A DNA stretch of 64,000 nt from Macrostomum hystrix (GCA_950097015.1 CATNEN010000001.1:6805501-6869500), one strand, 5' to 3'; numbered from the stretch's first letter, positions 12,152-24,600 are shown. Made by a program: numbers and translations. The notes: generated by a model not told the origin, from the sequence alone.

Positions 12152-12328
12152 TGTTGTACTTTTATGTGCGTTGTACTTTCATTATATAGAAACTAGTATT
12201 CGACCGTTGCAGCTAAATATCCCATAGACAATTCGTTCTACCTGTTTGATTGCGAGGACCGCGTTAAGAGCGTTTGCGGCTCTAGCGTTTGTAGTAACTT
12301 GGGCTCTACCCAAATACACTAGACCACA
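12152..12328 (+). repeat. 3' LTR, 177 bp
   Basis: Begins TGTTGTACTT, ends AGACCACA, followed by the GCTAG duplication. It is short for an LTR. It contains TATATAGAA near the start, a possible promoter element. Confidence 0.9.
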
Positions 12329-12333
12329 GCTAG
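12329..12333. repeat. Target-site duplication, right copy (GCTAG)
   Basis: Matches 10259-10263; the minisatellite resumes directly after it as TCTATGTAATTTTGC. Confidence 0.88.
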
Positions 12334-12980
12334 TCTATGTAATTTTGCTAATCTATCCAATATGGATTGCTAATCTATCCAATATGGATTGCTAATCTAT
12401 CCAATATGGATTGCTAATCTATCCAATATGGATTGCTAATCTATGTAATTTGGATTGCTAATCTATCCAATATGGATTGCTAATCTATCCAATATGGATT
12501 GCTAATCTATCCAATATGGATTGCTAATCTATCCAATATGGATTGCTAATCTATCCTGTGAGATCTAATCTATTCAATATGGATTGCTAATCTATCCAAC
12601 TTGGATTGCTAATCTATCCTGTGAGATCTAATCTATTCAATATGGATTGCTAATCTATCCAATATGGATTGCTAATCTATCCAATATGGATTGCTAATCT
12701 ATGTAATTTGGATTGCTAATCTATCCAATATGGATTGCTAATCTATCCAATATGGATTGCTAATCTATCCAATATGGATTGCTAATCTATCCAATATGGA
12801 TTGCTAATCTATCCTGTGAGATCTAATCTATTCAATATGGATTGCTAATCTATCCAACTTGGATTGCTAATCTATCCAATTTGGATTGTTAATCTATCCA
12901 ATATGGATTGCTAATCTATCCAATATGGATTGCTAATCTATCCAATATGTTTTGCTAATCTATCCCATATGGATTGCTAA
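12334..12980. repeat. 22-bp minisatellite, right part
   Basis: Continuation of the array at 9096-10263. It contains recurring short insert units with CTATCCTGTGAGATCTAATC; a similar CTGCGAGATC insert occurs near 9150 on the left side. Confidence 0.96.
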
Positions 12981-14081
12981 TAAGTAACTCAGTAACGCAA
13001 AATAATCTACTCTTTTCGAATCAACTGGGCTGTCAAAAAATTATATTTCTTGACAATGTTCAGTAAATATTTTACAGTTTACATGTCTGCTCAGTTTGAG
13101 CTGTCAATCAAATAGTTGACTAATCTAATCTGCATATAAAATACACAGCTCAGAAAATCATACATAAATAATGATTTCTCCATATCTGGCTGGATAAACT
13201 CGGGTAGTTTAGTGGCAGGAAGTTTTATCAAATATTTGTTATATTAAAGTCGTGTGATATTTAACAAATTCAATCATTTGAATCAATCAGTCACTTGGGG
13301 AACTAAGTAATAAAGTCTCTGATTAATAACAAACCGATATTTGCAAAGCACAATGTCTACTTTTTGTCCACTTAAGCCGCTAATACGAGCGTAGTGCTAG
13401 GATTGAGAATAAGCTTTAGATTTTACGCGAACTATAGAAGCCCGACTATTTGAGATTGGGAAAAAATAATTCAAAATTTAATACGTAATTCTATCGATTG
13501 ACATTTGAAGGCCATACACTTGGCAGTCGATAACAGAACCACTACAGTGGAGAGATCATGTCTTATTTCTTATTGATTTGACAGAACATATGCTCAGCAC
13601 TAAACTGTCTCTCTTCAAACTCATGAAGCGCATTTGTTTGCACAAGCTGTGCAACGAGTCACTGCTCTCCCCCCAACCTGCATGGCGCGATGACGTTTCG
13701 AATACAAAAACTAGAACGATATAAGTAGTATGATAAGAAAATGTCATCGAAAAATATGTGCATTAGTCTCGATAAATAGTTAATTAGCTTGAAAAATATC
13801 AGCTCTTCGATCAAAAAGTATGGATTTAAATGTACATTGCAAGAGCGATAAGGAACAGCGATAAAATGTCACGACACGATCTAAATCAGCAACTGGATTT
13901 CGAAAGATGCAATTAAGAATTCAGCAAGCTTCAGTTAAAGCAGGGAAGAACATTTTCTGTAACATTTTTACATAGAAATTTGTTGGTTCGAGAGAACAAA
14001 AACAACAAAACCAGGAAAAAATTAAAACAAAAATTAATAATTTGGAATCTAAAGTTCGATAATAATTTTAGTAATTTTCAA
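12981..14081. other. AT-rich intergenic region
   Basis: No recognisable gene or repeat. It lies downstream of the unrecognised minus-strand gene ending at 14082 and probably holds its 3' UTR. Confidence 0.4.
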
Positions 14082-16946
14082 TTATTGTACTTTCTTTGGG
14101 ATAGCTCGGTAATATTTTATTTGCATGTCTCTGATCAGACTTTCGATAATTGATTTCTGCTCAAAGATTATTGAGTCATTTACATGGCCATCAGAGCGAA
14201 GTAGTTCTCGTATTGCCTCACTGCTTGGCACTTGCAGATTCAATGCGACAATGCTGGCTATTGTTAGTCGATCGCATAGGATTCTCTGGTTAATATAAAA
14301 GTGCAAAGCTTCCCTCATATGTTTGGCAGCCTTGCTGAAATTTTGAAGTCTCTGGGAGCTGAAAAGAAAAAAAATTAACAATGAGAACAATGCCAACTAT
14401 TAGCTTTTTTAAAGCGATTTGAGGTATTTTTAACAATTGTCATAAATGTGCAGTCTGTATTATGAACATAAAATTCATTCATAAAAGCGAGACAGGGAAG
14501 TACAATAATATAGCTTAGCTAACAATGACACTATGTTTTAATCCAAGCTATATAACTATAAATAACAACTTTTAAATAGATATTGAACATTAAAGTACAT
14601 ACTACAGGCAATTTCCTAGCTCAATTCGCTGAGCATGTATAGGACAACTATGAAACTTAAAAAACTCAAATTAATGAGCTCATATTGTAAAGCGATCATT
14701 TGTGGACTATAGTTCTCAAGAACTATAGCGGATAATAGTTCTCAAGAACTATAGCGGATAATAGTTCTCAAGAACTATAGCGGATAATAGTTCTCAAGAA
14801 CTATAGCGGATAATAGTTCTCAAGAGGGCGGATGAGGAAGCGGATAATAGTTCTCAAGAGGGCGGATGAGGAAGCGGATAAGAGTTCTCAAGAGGGCGGA
14901 TGAGGAAGCGGATAAGAGTTCTCAAGAGGTCGTATGAGGAAGCGGATAAGAGTTCTCAAGAACTATAGCGGATAATAGTTCTCAAGAGGGCGGATGAGGA
15001 AGCGGATAAGAGTTCTCAAGAGGGCGGATGAGGAAGCGGATAAGAGTTCTCAAGAGGGCGGATGAGGAATCGGATAAGAGTTCTCAAGAGGTCGTATGAG
15101 GAAGCGGATAAGAGTTCTCAAGAACTATAGCGGATAATAGTTCTCAATAGGGCGGATGAGGAAGCGGATAATAGTTCTCAAGAGGGCGGATGAGGAAGCG
15201 GATAATAGTTCTCAAGAGGGCGGATGAGGAAGCGGATAATAGTTCTCAAGAGGGCGGATGAGGAAGCGGATATTAGTTCTCAAGAGGGCAGATAAGGAAG
15301 CGGATAATAGTTCTCAAGAGGGCGGATGAGGAAGCGGATAATAGTTCTCAAGAGGGCGGATGAGGAAGCGGATAATAGTTCTCAAGAGGGCGGATGAGGA
15401 AGCGGATATTAGTTCTCAAGAGGGCGGATGAGGAAGCGGATAAGAGTTCTCAAGAGGGCGGATGAGGAAGCGGATAAGAGTTCTCAAGAGGGCGGATGCG
15501 GAGCGGATAATAGTTCTCAAGAGGGCGGATGCGGAGCGGATAAGAGTTCTCAAGAGGGCGGATGCGGAGCGGATAAGAGTTCTCAAGAGGGCGGATGCGG
15601 AGCGGATAATAGTTCTCAAGAGGGCGGATGGGGAGCGGATAATAGTTCTCAAGAGGGCGGATGAGGAAGCGGATAATAGTTCTCAAGAGGGCGGATGAGG
15701 AAGCGGATAATAGTTCTCAAGAGGGCGGATGAGGAAGCGGATAATAGTTCTCAAGAGGGCGGATGCGGAGCGGATAAGAGTTCTCAAGAGGGCGGATGAG
15801 GAAGCGGATAATAGTTCTCAAGAGGGCGGATGAGGAAGCGGATATTAGTTCTCAAGAGGGCGGATGAGGAAGCGGATAAGAGTTCTCAAGAGGGCGGATG
15901 AGGAAGCGGATAATAGTTCTCAAGAGGGCGGATGAGGAAGCGGATATTAGTTCTCAAGAGGGCGGATGAGGAAGCGGATAAGAGTTCTCAAGAGGGCGGA
16001 TGAGGAAGCGGATAATAGTTCTCAAGAGGGCGGATGAGGAAGCGGATATTAGTTCTCAAGAGGGCGGATGGGGAAGCGGATATTAGTTCTCAAGAGGGCG
16101 GATGGGGAAGCGGATATTAGTTCTCAAGAGGGCGGATGAGGAAGCGGATATTAGTTCTCAAGAGGGCGGATGGGGAAGCGGATATTAGTTCTCAAGAGGG
16201 CGGATGAGGAAGCGGATATTAGTTCTCAAGAGGGCGGATGAGGAAGCGGATAATAGTTCTCAAGAGGGCGGATGGGGAGCGGATAAGAGTTCTCAAGGGC
16301 GCAGTCGCGGAGAGAAGGCTTGGGGGCTTGTCGTGCAGTTTACGCCATTGAGGGCCAACCTTCAAGGCACAGTGCGAGTGTACACTGCCTGACAGTGAGA
16401 AAGTCAGGTTAGATGTACACACCTGTGTGAGTGTGTGCATGCGTACGGTATTTGTGTGCGTGTGTGCTCAGGAGTGAGCAAAATGAGTAAACTTAAGTGC
16501 CAACAATTTCACGTATTTGTTTGCTCTCACCAATTTTCATTGAACAATGATTCGGTAGCCAAATTCTCGAGAATATATGCGCAAACAGCGAGTCTAGTTA
16601 GCAGTGTATCCTTCTCTACACTGTCGGCTGACGTAGCAGCATCTCTGGAAGTGGTAGAAGCTGTCGCAGTCGCCGATTCTTCCAGACTCCCATTTGCATC
16701 TCTCAGATACTTCAGTGTGAGCTCAATAGCTTGCGAACCAACTCCGCCGCAGTTTAGATTGTCAGTCGAATTAAGTTTCAAAGTTATTAGGGCGTTATTA
16801 GCCAGATTAAATCTGGCTACGAACCATATCTTAATCTGCAGATTAAGCAGCTTAGCGGTGATAGCACTAAAGTCCGAGTTCTGTGGCGCATTCAACAACA
16901 GCCTCACTGTGGCTAGCCATACTACAGTTAGAAATAGGTTAGTCAT
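14082..16946 (-). CDS. Unrecognised two-exon gene, 230 aa
   Basis: Exon 1 runs 16946-16531 and ends AATTG|GTGAGA. Exon 2 runs 14358-14082 after CTTTTCAG and ends at a TAA. Phases match (2 then 2), giving 230 codons. The spliced protein starts with a hydrophobic stretch (LFLTVVWLATVRLLL) that could be a signal peptide or a buried helix. A middle Ser/Thr/Ala-rich linker follows, and then the C-terminal half is a continuous helical region that only becomes coherent after joining the exons. Asn-linked sites (NST, NGS) are present. I do not recognise the family; a LAMP-like luminal domain was considered but the C-terminus does not fit. The intron (14359-16530) is mostly a 34-bp minisatellite. The start could be the ATG at 16946 or one 14 codons upstream in the same frame. 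Confidence 0.6.
14706..16299. repeat. 34-bp minisatellite with a 26-bp founder variant
   Basis: Most units are 34 bp: TAGTTCTCAAGAGGGCGGAT followed by GAGGAAGCGGATAA. The first units (14706-14820) are 26 bp and carry AACTATAGCGG in place of the GGGCGGATGAGGAAGCGG segment, and two more occur near 14950 and 15122. The array lies within the intron of the 230-aa gene. Confidence 0.97.
16300..16480 (+). mobile_element. SINE family B copy (5'-truncated)
   Basis: Shares GAGGGCCAACCTTCAAGGCACAGTG-type sequence and TGTACACACCTGTGTG with copies at 24470-24690, 46893-47048 and 47575-47765. The tRNA-like head is missing or degraded here. Confidence 0.7.
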
Positions 16947-18055
16947 CGTGCCTGGAAATAGCTTTCTGTCAAATAATTTGAAACACAAATTTTAAGTCGT
17001 TAAAGATGTCAATTTTTTAATCTACGGGTGAAATAGTTGATCATTTATACTCTTTCAATGAGGCTTATTTCAATTCCTTATTCCAAAAAGTAAATGCGCG
17101 AAAGAAATATTGGATTTCCCGTAGCGAAAAAAAGTTACGCCAGATACCCTTAACAATGTCCCGCATGTACGCTCACAACCACAAAACAAGACAATGGAAG
17201 TTCAGTAAAATTATTTTTAGAATATATATTAATAAACATATCGTCTTTAAGAATGCTGAAGCTATTTCTAGGAATTATTCCAATTCGAAGAAAAATGACA
17301 GTAGATTTAGTTCCCGATTGTGATTATTAAGAGATCGAGTGATTCTGAATTTCACTCATTAATCATAAAATAACAATAAGCGAATCTGAAAAGTTTCTTT
17401 TGAGAGTTTATTTTAAAATCTAAAAGATAAAAGCGTTAAAAGATAATTTATGATTGAGATTTTGATCGAACGTAAACTCTGTTTATTTTTTACTTCATAG
17501 CATGAAACCTGTAAAAAGTAGAAAAGCACTGATTTATTTATAATATAAAACTTCGTTTTCATGTTTGAAATTAAATCTGCCTGTATTATAATGGAATTTG
17601 TATGCATTTTATTGACACAAATCGAAAAGTTGTATTTAATACTCGTATATGCGGAGGACATGCTGATTAAATCAGTACATTACTTATCAGTAAATTATAA
17701 CAAGAATATCCTTTTAGTGTACTTTAACAAAAGAAAAGTGCGAATTTTTTATTTGTAATTAATCGTTGCAGAAGAAAGAAAAAACTTAGCATAAGTCTAT
17801 AATGAGTTCTTAATCAGCGAATTTGCATAAACAGAGCTAAATTAAAATAACTGTGTAGGAACTGTTTACATAAACTATTTAATTTGCTCATAGTACGAAA
17901 AACATAATTCTGCGATACGATCAAGAAGCAAAAAAATTAATTCAATTCTTACGACAATTTTTTCTGGTTTAATAGGCATACAGAAGCTACAGTGAAAGTT
18001 TATTCCATGATAGTTTATTTTTGTAAACTAAAATTATTTGAAAAAGCGTTTCACC
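16947..18055. other. AT-rich intergenic region
   Basis: Separates two minus-strand genes. Very AT-rich with only short open stretches and no recognised protein. It should contain the 5' UTR and promoter of the 230-aa gene and the 3' UTR of the four-TM gene. Confidence 0.4.
18014..18019 (-). terminator. Candidate poly(A) signal of the four-TM gene
   Basis: AATAAA on the minus strand, 37 nt beyond the stop codon; a second AATAAA lies at 17999-18004. Confidence 0.5.
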
Positions 18056-19945
18056 CTACTGGCAGCGCCACTGAATGGCGTAGAACACGAGAGATTCAAT
18101 GGTAAAAACAGCACTAACCACCGCCATGATGAAACTGCTGCCGCGACCAAGCGCACTGTACAAGCCGAAAATAGGAAATTTCTCTGTGTTAGGCGCGATG
18201 GCCAATGGGATAACTAGAAGAATGCCTAGAATTTTTAAATTAGGAAAAAAATATTTATTACGAGTGCAGCAAACCATAGTGACTAAAAAAACTCAGCTTA
18301 TCATTTAAGAACTGTTCCGCTCTCCGTCCGCCCTCTTCCGCTCCTACATTTTTGTTCGGCGCATGCAGCTATGTACTTACCGGCCACAAAGCAGAGCAGA
18401 GCACACCCGGGTTTAATCATTTTGTTCTCCCTCGCTGCCGGAACAGTCACGGAGGCAATCTCCAAGATAAGACACAGGGCGACGGCTGACAGACCGGAGA
18501 TAAGAAGTCCCCTGATCACTGCGGGTAAAAGCAAAGATTCTAAAATGAGTGTTTACATTAGCAACGAGCTCTAGAAATTAAACAGCACTTTTCGATTTGT
18601 CACAACCTGTCGGCTATAATTGAAACTTATACATACGGTCATTGTGAAGACTGATCGATGACCCGCCTTCCCTATATAATATGGTCATTGTGAAGACTGA
18701 TGACCCGCCTTCCCCATAATATGGTCATTGTGAAGACTGATGACCCGCCTTCCCTATAATATGGTCATTGTGAAGACTGATGACCCGCCTTCCCTATAAT
18801 ATGGTCATTGGGAAGACTGATGACCCGCCTTCCCTATAATATGGTCATTGTGAAGACTGATGACCCGCCTTCCCTATAATATGGTCATTGTGAAGACTGA
18901 TGACCCGACTTCCCCATAATATGGTCATTGGGAAGACTGATGACCCGCCTTCCCTATAATATGGTAATTGTGAAGACTGATGACCCGCCTTCCCTATAAT
19001 ATGGTCATTGTGAAGACTGATGACCCGCCTTCCCTATAATATGGTCATTGTGAAGACTGATGACCCGACTTCCCCATAATATGGTCATTGGGAAGACTGA
19101 TGACCCGCCTTCCCTATAATATGGTCATTGGGAAGACTGATGACCCGCCTTCCCTATAATATGGTCATTGTGAAGACTGATGACCCACCTTCCCTATAAT
19201 ATGGTCATTGTGAAGACTGATGACCCGCCTTCCCTATAATATGGTCATTGTGAAGACTGATGACCCGCCTTCCCTATAATATGGTCATTGTGAAGACTGA
19301 TGACCCGACTTCCCCATAATATGGTCATTGGGAAGACTGATGACCCGCCTTCGCTATAATATGGTCATTGGGAAGACTGATGACCCGCCTTCCCTATAAT
19401 ATGGTCATTAGGAAGACTGATGACCCGCCTTCCCTATAATATGGTCATTCGGAAGACTGATGACCCGCCTTCCCTATAATATGGTCATTGTGAAGACTGA
19501 TGACCCGCCTTCCCTATAATATGGTCATTGTGAAGACTGATGACCCGCCTTCCCTATAATATGGTCATTGGGAAGACTGATGACCCGCCTTCCCTATAAT
19601 ATGGTCATTGTGAAGACAGCGGACGAATCCTATTTGGTCGATTGTGAAGAAGAGATTGTGAACCCCCGTCCCTATGTTGACCATAATCGGTGCAGATTTA
19701 TGATGATTAACTTATTTAATCGATACTGAAAGCAAATAATTCAAATGGAGTGATTCAAACAAACCAGTCACATTATCCGTGTTAAACAGTCCGGTTGAGT
19801 CAGCCGTGCAAACATATGTAAAAGAGAGGGATTTTACAGGCGAATGGTGCACAAAAAAGTCCTTGGTTGTGCAGGCAATTATGCCGCAAATCAATGCTGC
19901 TGACAGTGTTGCAATTGCCACCTGATGAAAAGAAATTGTCACCAT
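18056..19945 (-). CDS. Unrecognised four-transmembrane protein, about 161 aa
   Basis: Three exons fit in phase: 19945-19765 (ends ACTG|GTTTGT), 18518-18381 (after CCCGCAG, ends GGCCG|GTAAGT) and 18225-18056 (after AATTCTAG). Both introns are phase 1. Splicing creates TM3 across exons 2 and 3 (CALLCFVAG joined to ILLVIPLAIA), which is good internal support for the model. TM1 is near residues 8-25 (VAIATLSAALICGIIAC), TM2 near 64-86 and TM4 near 137-156. The loop between TM1 and TM2 is the longest and carries a Cys and one NVT site. The topology resembles small tetraspan families such as PMP22/claudin or MARVEL proteins, but no diagnostic motif is present and I do not assign one. Intron 1 holds a 40-bp satellite. 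The first donor, GTTTGT, is the weakest site. Confidence 0.65.
18636..19617. repeat. 40-bp satellite-like array, about 24 copies
   Basis: Very regular 40-bp units: ATGGTCATTGTGAAGACTGA followed by TGACCCGCCTTCCCTATAAT. Variation is limited to a few sites (TG/GG after CATT, CCC/CCT, CGC/CGA), suggesting recent homogenisation. It lies in intron 1 of the four-TM gene. Confidence 0.98.
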
Positions 19946-21129
19946 TTTCTAGTCGGGTATTGTAGGCTAACTTTCGACTGTAGCTAAGAAGTCACGCGGA
20001 TGAAAACTGCATGCGCAGATGTATAAATGCTGCAGTAAGGAAAATATAAATAGCTTCAGGGGGGCAATTATAAGATGCTGTGCTGATAAGCATTTAATAG
20101 TGTCCATGCAATACGTCTTGGATTTATATCTATAGTAAGTGGCGCAATTTTTTTCATCCGTTGGCACATTTAAATGCGCATTTGAAACGAAATTTGCAAC
20201 TGCGCATGAACGTTGCAAATGCAACTACATATAACTGGTTTTATCCGCCTGAACTTTATACATGAAATTATAGCTCGTAGCTATAGGCATTCAATATTAA
20301 ATGTACATATTCTGTGTGCTGACATGGACAAATCGTACCAGGGGCAGACGGGAATCGAACCCCCGACCTTCAAGTCCTAGGCTACTGTAAGCCTAGCTTT
20401 AATTGCAAATACGCTTCAGAACATTGTATTTTCATGGCTCAATGATTCGCGTACACGACGAGGCGTCCGTGGATCGATACGGCCCAGGAATGTGAGGAAG
20501 AAGTTCGGCGAGCGTTCGCTGGGGAGCGTGTGCGTGTGGGACAAAGAAACAGCTGCCCCTGTGTTAGCAATCTCCCAGCGTTTCTCCCTCTCTCCCCATT
20601 CTGCCTCTGTTGTGCGCGCTGCTTGAATTTAAATACACTGGAAGCGAGAGGCAGAGCTCTCGGCCGCTTTTCATGTGACTCCGGAGTCCACACAGAAAAG
20701 GGCCTCTGGCCCGTGGAGCGTTAATCTCTCTGTTGCTGTGGCAGAAGGTAACAGGAAGACAAAACTTTCCTGTTATAGCTACTAATAGGCTACGCTACTA
20801 CTATTATGCTTGCCTCAAGTAGTCCCTTCTGTGCATGCGTGGGTTATAAATGCCGCGAAGTGCCCACACACACATAAATATAACGAAGTCTCTCTGATGA
20901 AATCGTTTTCAAGAAACGAAAATGCGGAAAAACGAAACGTCAATATACGAGCTACAAGCTAGCTCGTAACACCAGGTAACTTCGCAGGCTTATTTTTATT
21001 TTAAAAGCAGTTTTTTTTGCAAAAAATAGAAATGGATGGATAGACAACTTTTTCACAAAGATTCAGAAAAATAACTTTGAATTTGTTTCTTTACAAGATG
21101 GCGAAAGAAGTAAAAACTAATGATGAATA
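19946..21129. other. Intergenic region with a SINE fragment
   Basis: Between the four-TM gene and the DTX3L-like gene. It includes a short SINE fragment at 20341-20400. Open stretches at 20439-20724 on both strands have no family resemblance. No further gene supported. Confidence 0.4.
20341..20400 (-). mobile_element. tRNA-derived SINE fragment
   Basis: On the minus strand it contains GACTTGAAGGTCGGGGGTTC followed by GATTCCCGTCTG, i.e. the B-box part of a tRNA-like head. It shares this with SINE family A but lacks the body. Confidence 0.6.
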
Positions 21130-21445
21130 ATAATTATAATAATAATAATAATTGATTACACCTGCCCCAATTGGGTCAGATGTGCAGCCGACAGCACAGC
21201 CGCAGCTAATGCGCGGCGCATCTGAAGGCTGCCTACAGCTGTTCAGTCCATGGACTGGGGGGACGCCACACCCACCTTCAATTATCCAAGCTGATGCTGG
21301 TACCCATTTAACAGCTGGATGAACTGAAGCAATGCAGAGTTAAGTGTCTTGCTAAAGGACGCAAATTGTTCCAGTGGAGTCGGGAATCGAACCCCCGACC
21401 TTGAAGTCGTGAGTCCGACGCTCTAACCACTAGGCTACAACCTCT
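21130..21445 (-). mobile_element. SINE family A, near-complete copy
   Basis: Read on the minus strand, the element starts with a tRNA-like head with an A box (TAGCCTAGTGG) and a perfect B box (GGTTCGATTCC). A body with GTTAAATGGGTACCAGCATC, GGTGGGTGTGGCGTCC and CAGTCCATGGACTG follows, then CTGTGCTGTCGGCTGCACAT, GGGGCAGGTGTAAT and a TTATTA tail. The tRNA-like head shows Pol III promoter structure, but the long unrelated body excludes a functional tRNA gene. Other copies lie at 46008-46232 and 47046-47350. Confidence 0.88.
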
Positions 21446-21636
21446 TACTGATAAAACAACTTTTTTAAAATTTAACTTTTCGATCAGAAACAAAATTCTT
21501 ACAATTACTTTATAAGGAAAATGTTTGTCTGCAGATAATGATTTAGGATGAAAATTTTTTTAAGCTTAAAACAAATGATTTGTGAAAAACTGTGAAAATG
21601 TAACACTTTGATGTACTTCATGTACTTTGATGTACT

Positions 21637-24600
21637 CTAATAGCCAAGCGCCGTGAGCTCATCGCTAATTCTAGCCAGGTAGGTTGGATCCGGATAGCCG
21701 TGACTGAAAATAATTGGTGGCAATTGATAAAAACTGACTGGCAACAACATATGCCTTCACCAGCATATTCAACCAGCACCTTCAACCAGCATCTTCAACC
21801 AGCATCTTCAACCAGCATATTCAACCAGCACCTTCAACCAGCATCTTCAACCAGCATCTTCAACCAGCATATTCAACCAGCACCTTCAACCAGCATATTC
21901 AACCAGCATATTCAACCAGCATATTCAACCAGCACCTTCAATCAGCATATTCAACCAGCACCTTCAACCAGCATATTCAACCAGCATATTCAACCAGCAC
22001 CTTCAATCAGCATCTTCAACCAGCACCTTCAATCAGCATCTTCAACCAGCACCTTCAACCAGCACCTTCAACCAGCATCTTCAACCAGCATCTTCAACCA
22101 GCACCTTCAACCAGCACCTTCAACCAGCATCTTCAACCAGCACCTTCAACCAGAATCTTCAACCAGCACCTTCAACCAGCATATTCAACCAGCACCTTCA
22201 ACCAGCATCTTCAACCAGCATATTCAACCAGCACCTTCAACCAGCATATTCAACCAGCATATTCAACCAGCACCTTCAACCAGCATATTCAACCAGCACC
22301 TTCAATCAGCATCTTCAACCAGCACCTTCAATCAGCATCTTCAACCAGCACCTTCAACCAGCATATTCAACCAGCACCTTCAACCAGCATCTTCAACCAG
22401 CACCTTCAACCAGCACCTTCAACCAGCATATTCAACCAGCACCTTCAACCAGCACCTTCAACCAGCATATTCAACCAGCACCTTCAACCAGCATATTCAA
22501 CCAGCATCTTCAACCAGCACCTTCAACCAGCATATTCAACCAGCATATTCAACCAGCACCTTCAACCAGCATATTCAACCAGCATATTCAACCAGCACCT
22601 TCAATCAGCATCTTCAACCAGCACCTTCAATCAGCATCTTCAACCAGCACCTTCAACCAGCATATTCAACCAGCATCTTCAACCAGCACCTTCAACCAGC
22701 ATATTCAACCAGCACCTTCAACCAGCATATTCAACCAGCACCTTCAACCAGCATATTCAACCAGCATATTCAACCAGCATATTCAACCAGCACCTTCAAC
22801 CAGCATATTCAACCAGCATATTCAACCAGCATATTCAACCAGCACCTTCAACCAGCATATTCAACCAGCATATTCAACCAGCATATTCAACCAGCACCTT
22901 CAACCAGCATATTCAACCAGCACCTTCAACCAGCATATTCAACCAGCATATTCAACCAGCACCTTCAACCAGCATATTCAACCAGCATATTCAACCAGCA
23001 CCTTCAACCAGCATATTCAACCAGCACCTTCAACCAGCATATTCAACCAGCATATTCAACCAGCACCTTCAACCAGCATATTCAACCAGCATATTCAACC
23101 AGCACCTTCAACCAGCATATTCAACCAGCACCTTCAACCAACAACTCCCATTTCGCACCCTTCAGCTCCACCATCCACTCGAGTTTTGTGGTGCACGGTG
23201 GCCCAGGTGATGGTGTTGTCCATTCCAGTGGTGGCGCTGGTTCCAACGGTGAAGACAGCTCGGCCATCGAACGCCGCTTTCAAGCGTCTGACAATATCGC
23301 GACCGTCTGGTGAGTCGGGAAAATAAGTCACCCGGGAGATGCCGCGATAGGGCTGGCCAGGATTGGGGTGCTCGGGTCCCTGCAGGCCCGGCCCGAATGT
23401 GTAGGTGACCACCTGTGTGGCGCAACCCTCGTGACCAGGTAGGCTTGAGGTCAGTTTAGTAACTGTCATGCTACCACCGATAGGCTGACTGCCAACTGCT
23501 GGCCGATATCTGCACAGTTCAATGTTAAGCGTAGCTTAATTAAGTTATTTGTTTACTAACTATTACTAACAATTTGTTTAATGAATTGTTAGCTAGAGGA
23601 TCTTATAGCTTAGATGCGTACATGCGGAGAAAGGACTGACAATGGGCGGATAACAGGACGAAATCTCTTATGCTACTACTGATGACAAGTAGTGTAGCGC
23701 CCAAAGTATTTACAAAAGGGTCCAAAAAGTGATTTAACAGACTGCTCCGCATACCTTTCCATGCACAGCGGGCAGAGTCCGTTGCTAGGCAACGCAGGAT
23801 CATGCAGGCGCCGCACACAACTGGCGCACAAACAGCCCCTGCCGCAGTGAAAATCCACTTCAGGATTTCGCCTAGAGATTTGCTGACAACAGAGGTCGCA
23901 ATCTTCGGAATTTTCGTCGCTTTCAACCGCTCGGGATTCGAACACGCGACCTTGAGCTGGCCTGGCACGATGCAGCGGCGGCGGTAGAATCCTGGGCAGT
24001 TGGACACCGAACCTAGCCTCCAGAGTAAGTCCCAGGGTAGCCAGTGTTTCCAGGCCCAGATCGCAGATGCAGATGCGATGTAGGTCGCCAGTTCGATTCC
24101 TGGCATTGTGAAACACTTCCGCTATTACGTGAGCAAAATCAACCGACTTGTCAGTCCAAAAGGGTAGGCTAGCTCCAATTGGTGTCATTGCAACGATGCG
24201 AACCGCATTCTCAGTAGACAGACGAACCAAAGTGTCTAACAGAGCATTCAAAATATTTTTCATTATAGACTTAAACTCATTGGAGTCTATGCTGGCTTCC
24301 AATCGCTGATCGTTGGGCAGAGCTAGGAACAGAATGTAGCGAGCTGGCAGTTGAGAACCAACAGGAGAGGCCACCAGTCTGCTATCTCCAAATTTCAGAT
24401 TTTGGCTCTGCTGTGCTTGCCGGCACAGCTGATGAAGCTGTTGCTGACCAGACTGGGAAAGAAATCAGAGAGTGGCACAGCGGTTCAAGTGTTTGGCTCC
24501 CGCACCAAGGTTCCTGAGCGCTTTAAGTTTCAGTTGAGGGCCAACCTCCTAAGGCACAGTGGGATTCCTGAGCGCTTCACTCCCACACTCACAGTGGGAG

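Larger units (their letters stand above)
10264..12328 (+). mobile_element. Internally deleted LTR retrotransposon inside a minisatellite
   Basis: A 2.07-kb insertion bounded by TG...CA termini and a GCTAG direct duplication. The 3' LTR (12152-12328) is complete at 177 bp, and a purine-rich tract precedes it. At the 5' end only the first 55 bases of the LTR remain, then the sequence switches to a 33-bp minisatellite and then directly into the RNase H part of pol. No primer-binding site, gag, protease or reverse transcriptase is visible. The RNase H-then-integrase order fits Ty3/gypsy or BEL elements; Ty3/gypsy is my preference because of the ADAL(T/S)R motif at the end of RNase H. The copy cannot be autonomous. 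Confidence 0.9.

Noticed and set aside
16435-16995. Plus-strand open stretch of 186 codons
   Set aside because: Lies opposite the exon of the 230-aa gene, begins in SINE B sequence, and has no splice or family support.
21700-23313. 537-codon plus-strand open stretch of QHLQPASSTS repeats
   Set aside because: Produced by the 13-bp array; it overlaps the Deltex C-terminal exon and intron 6 on the opposite strand, which has strong family evidence.
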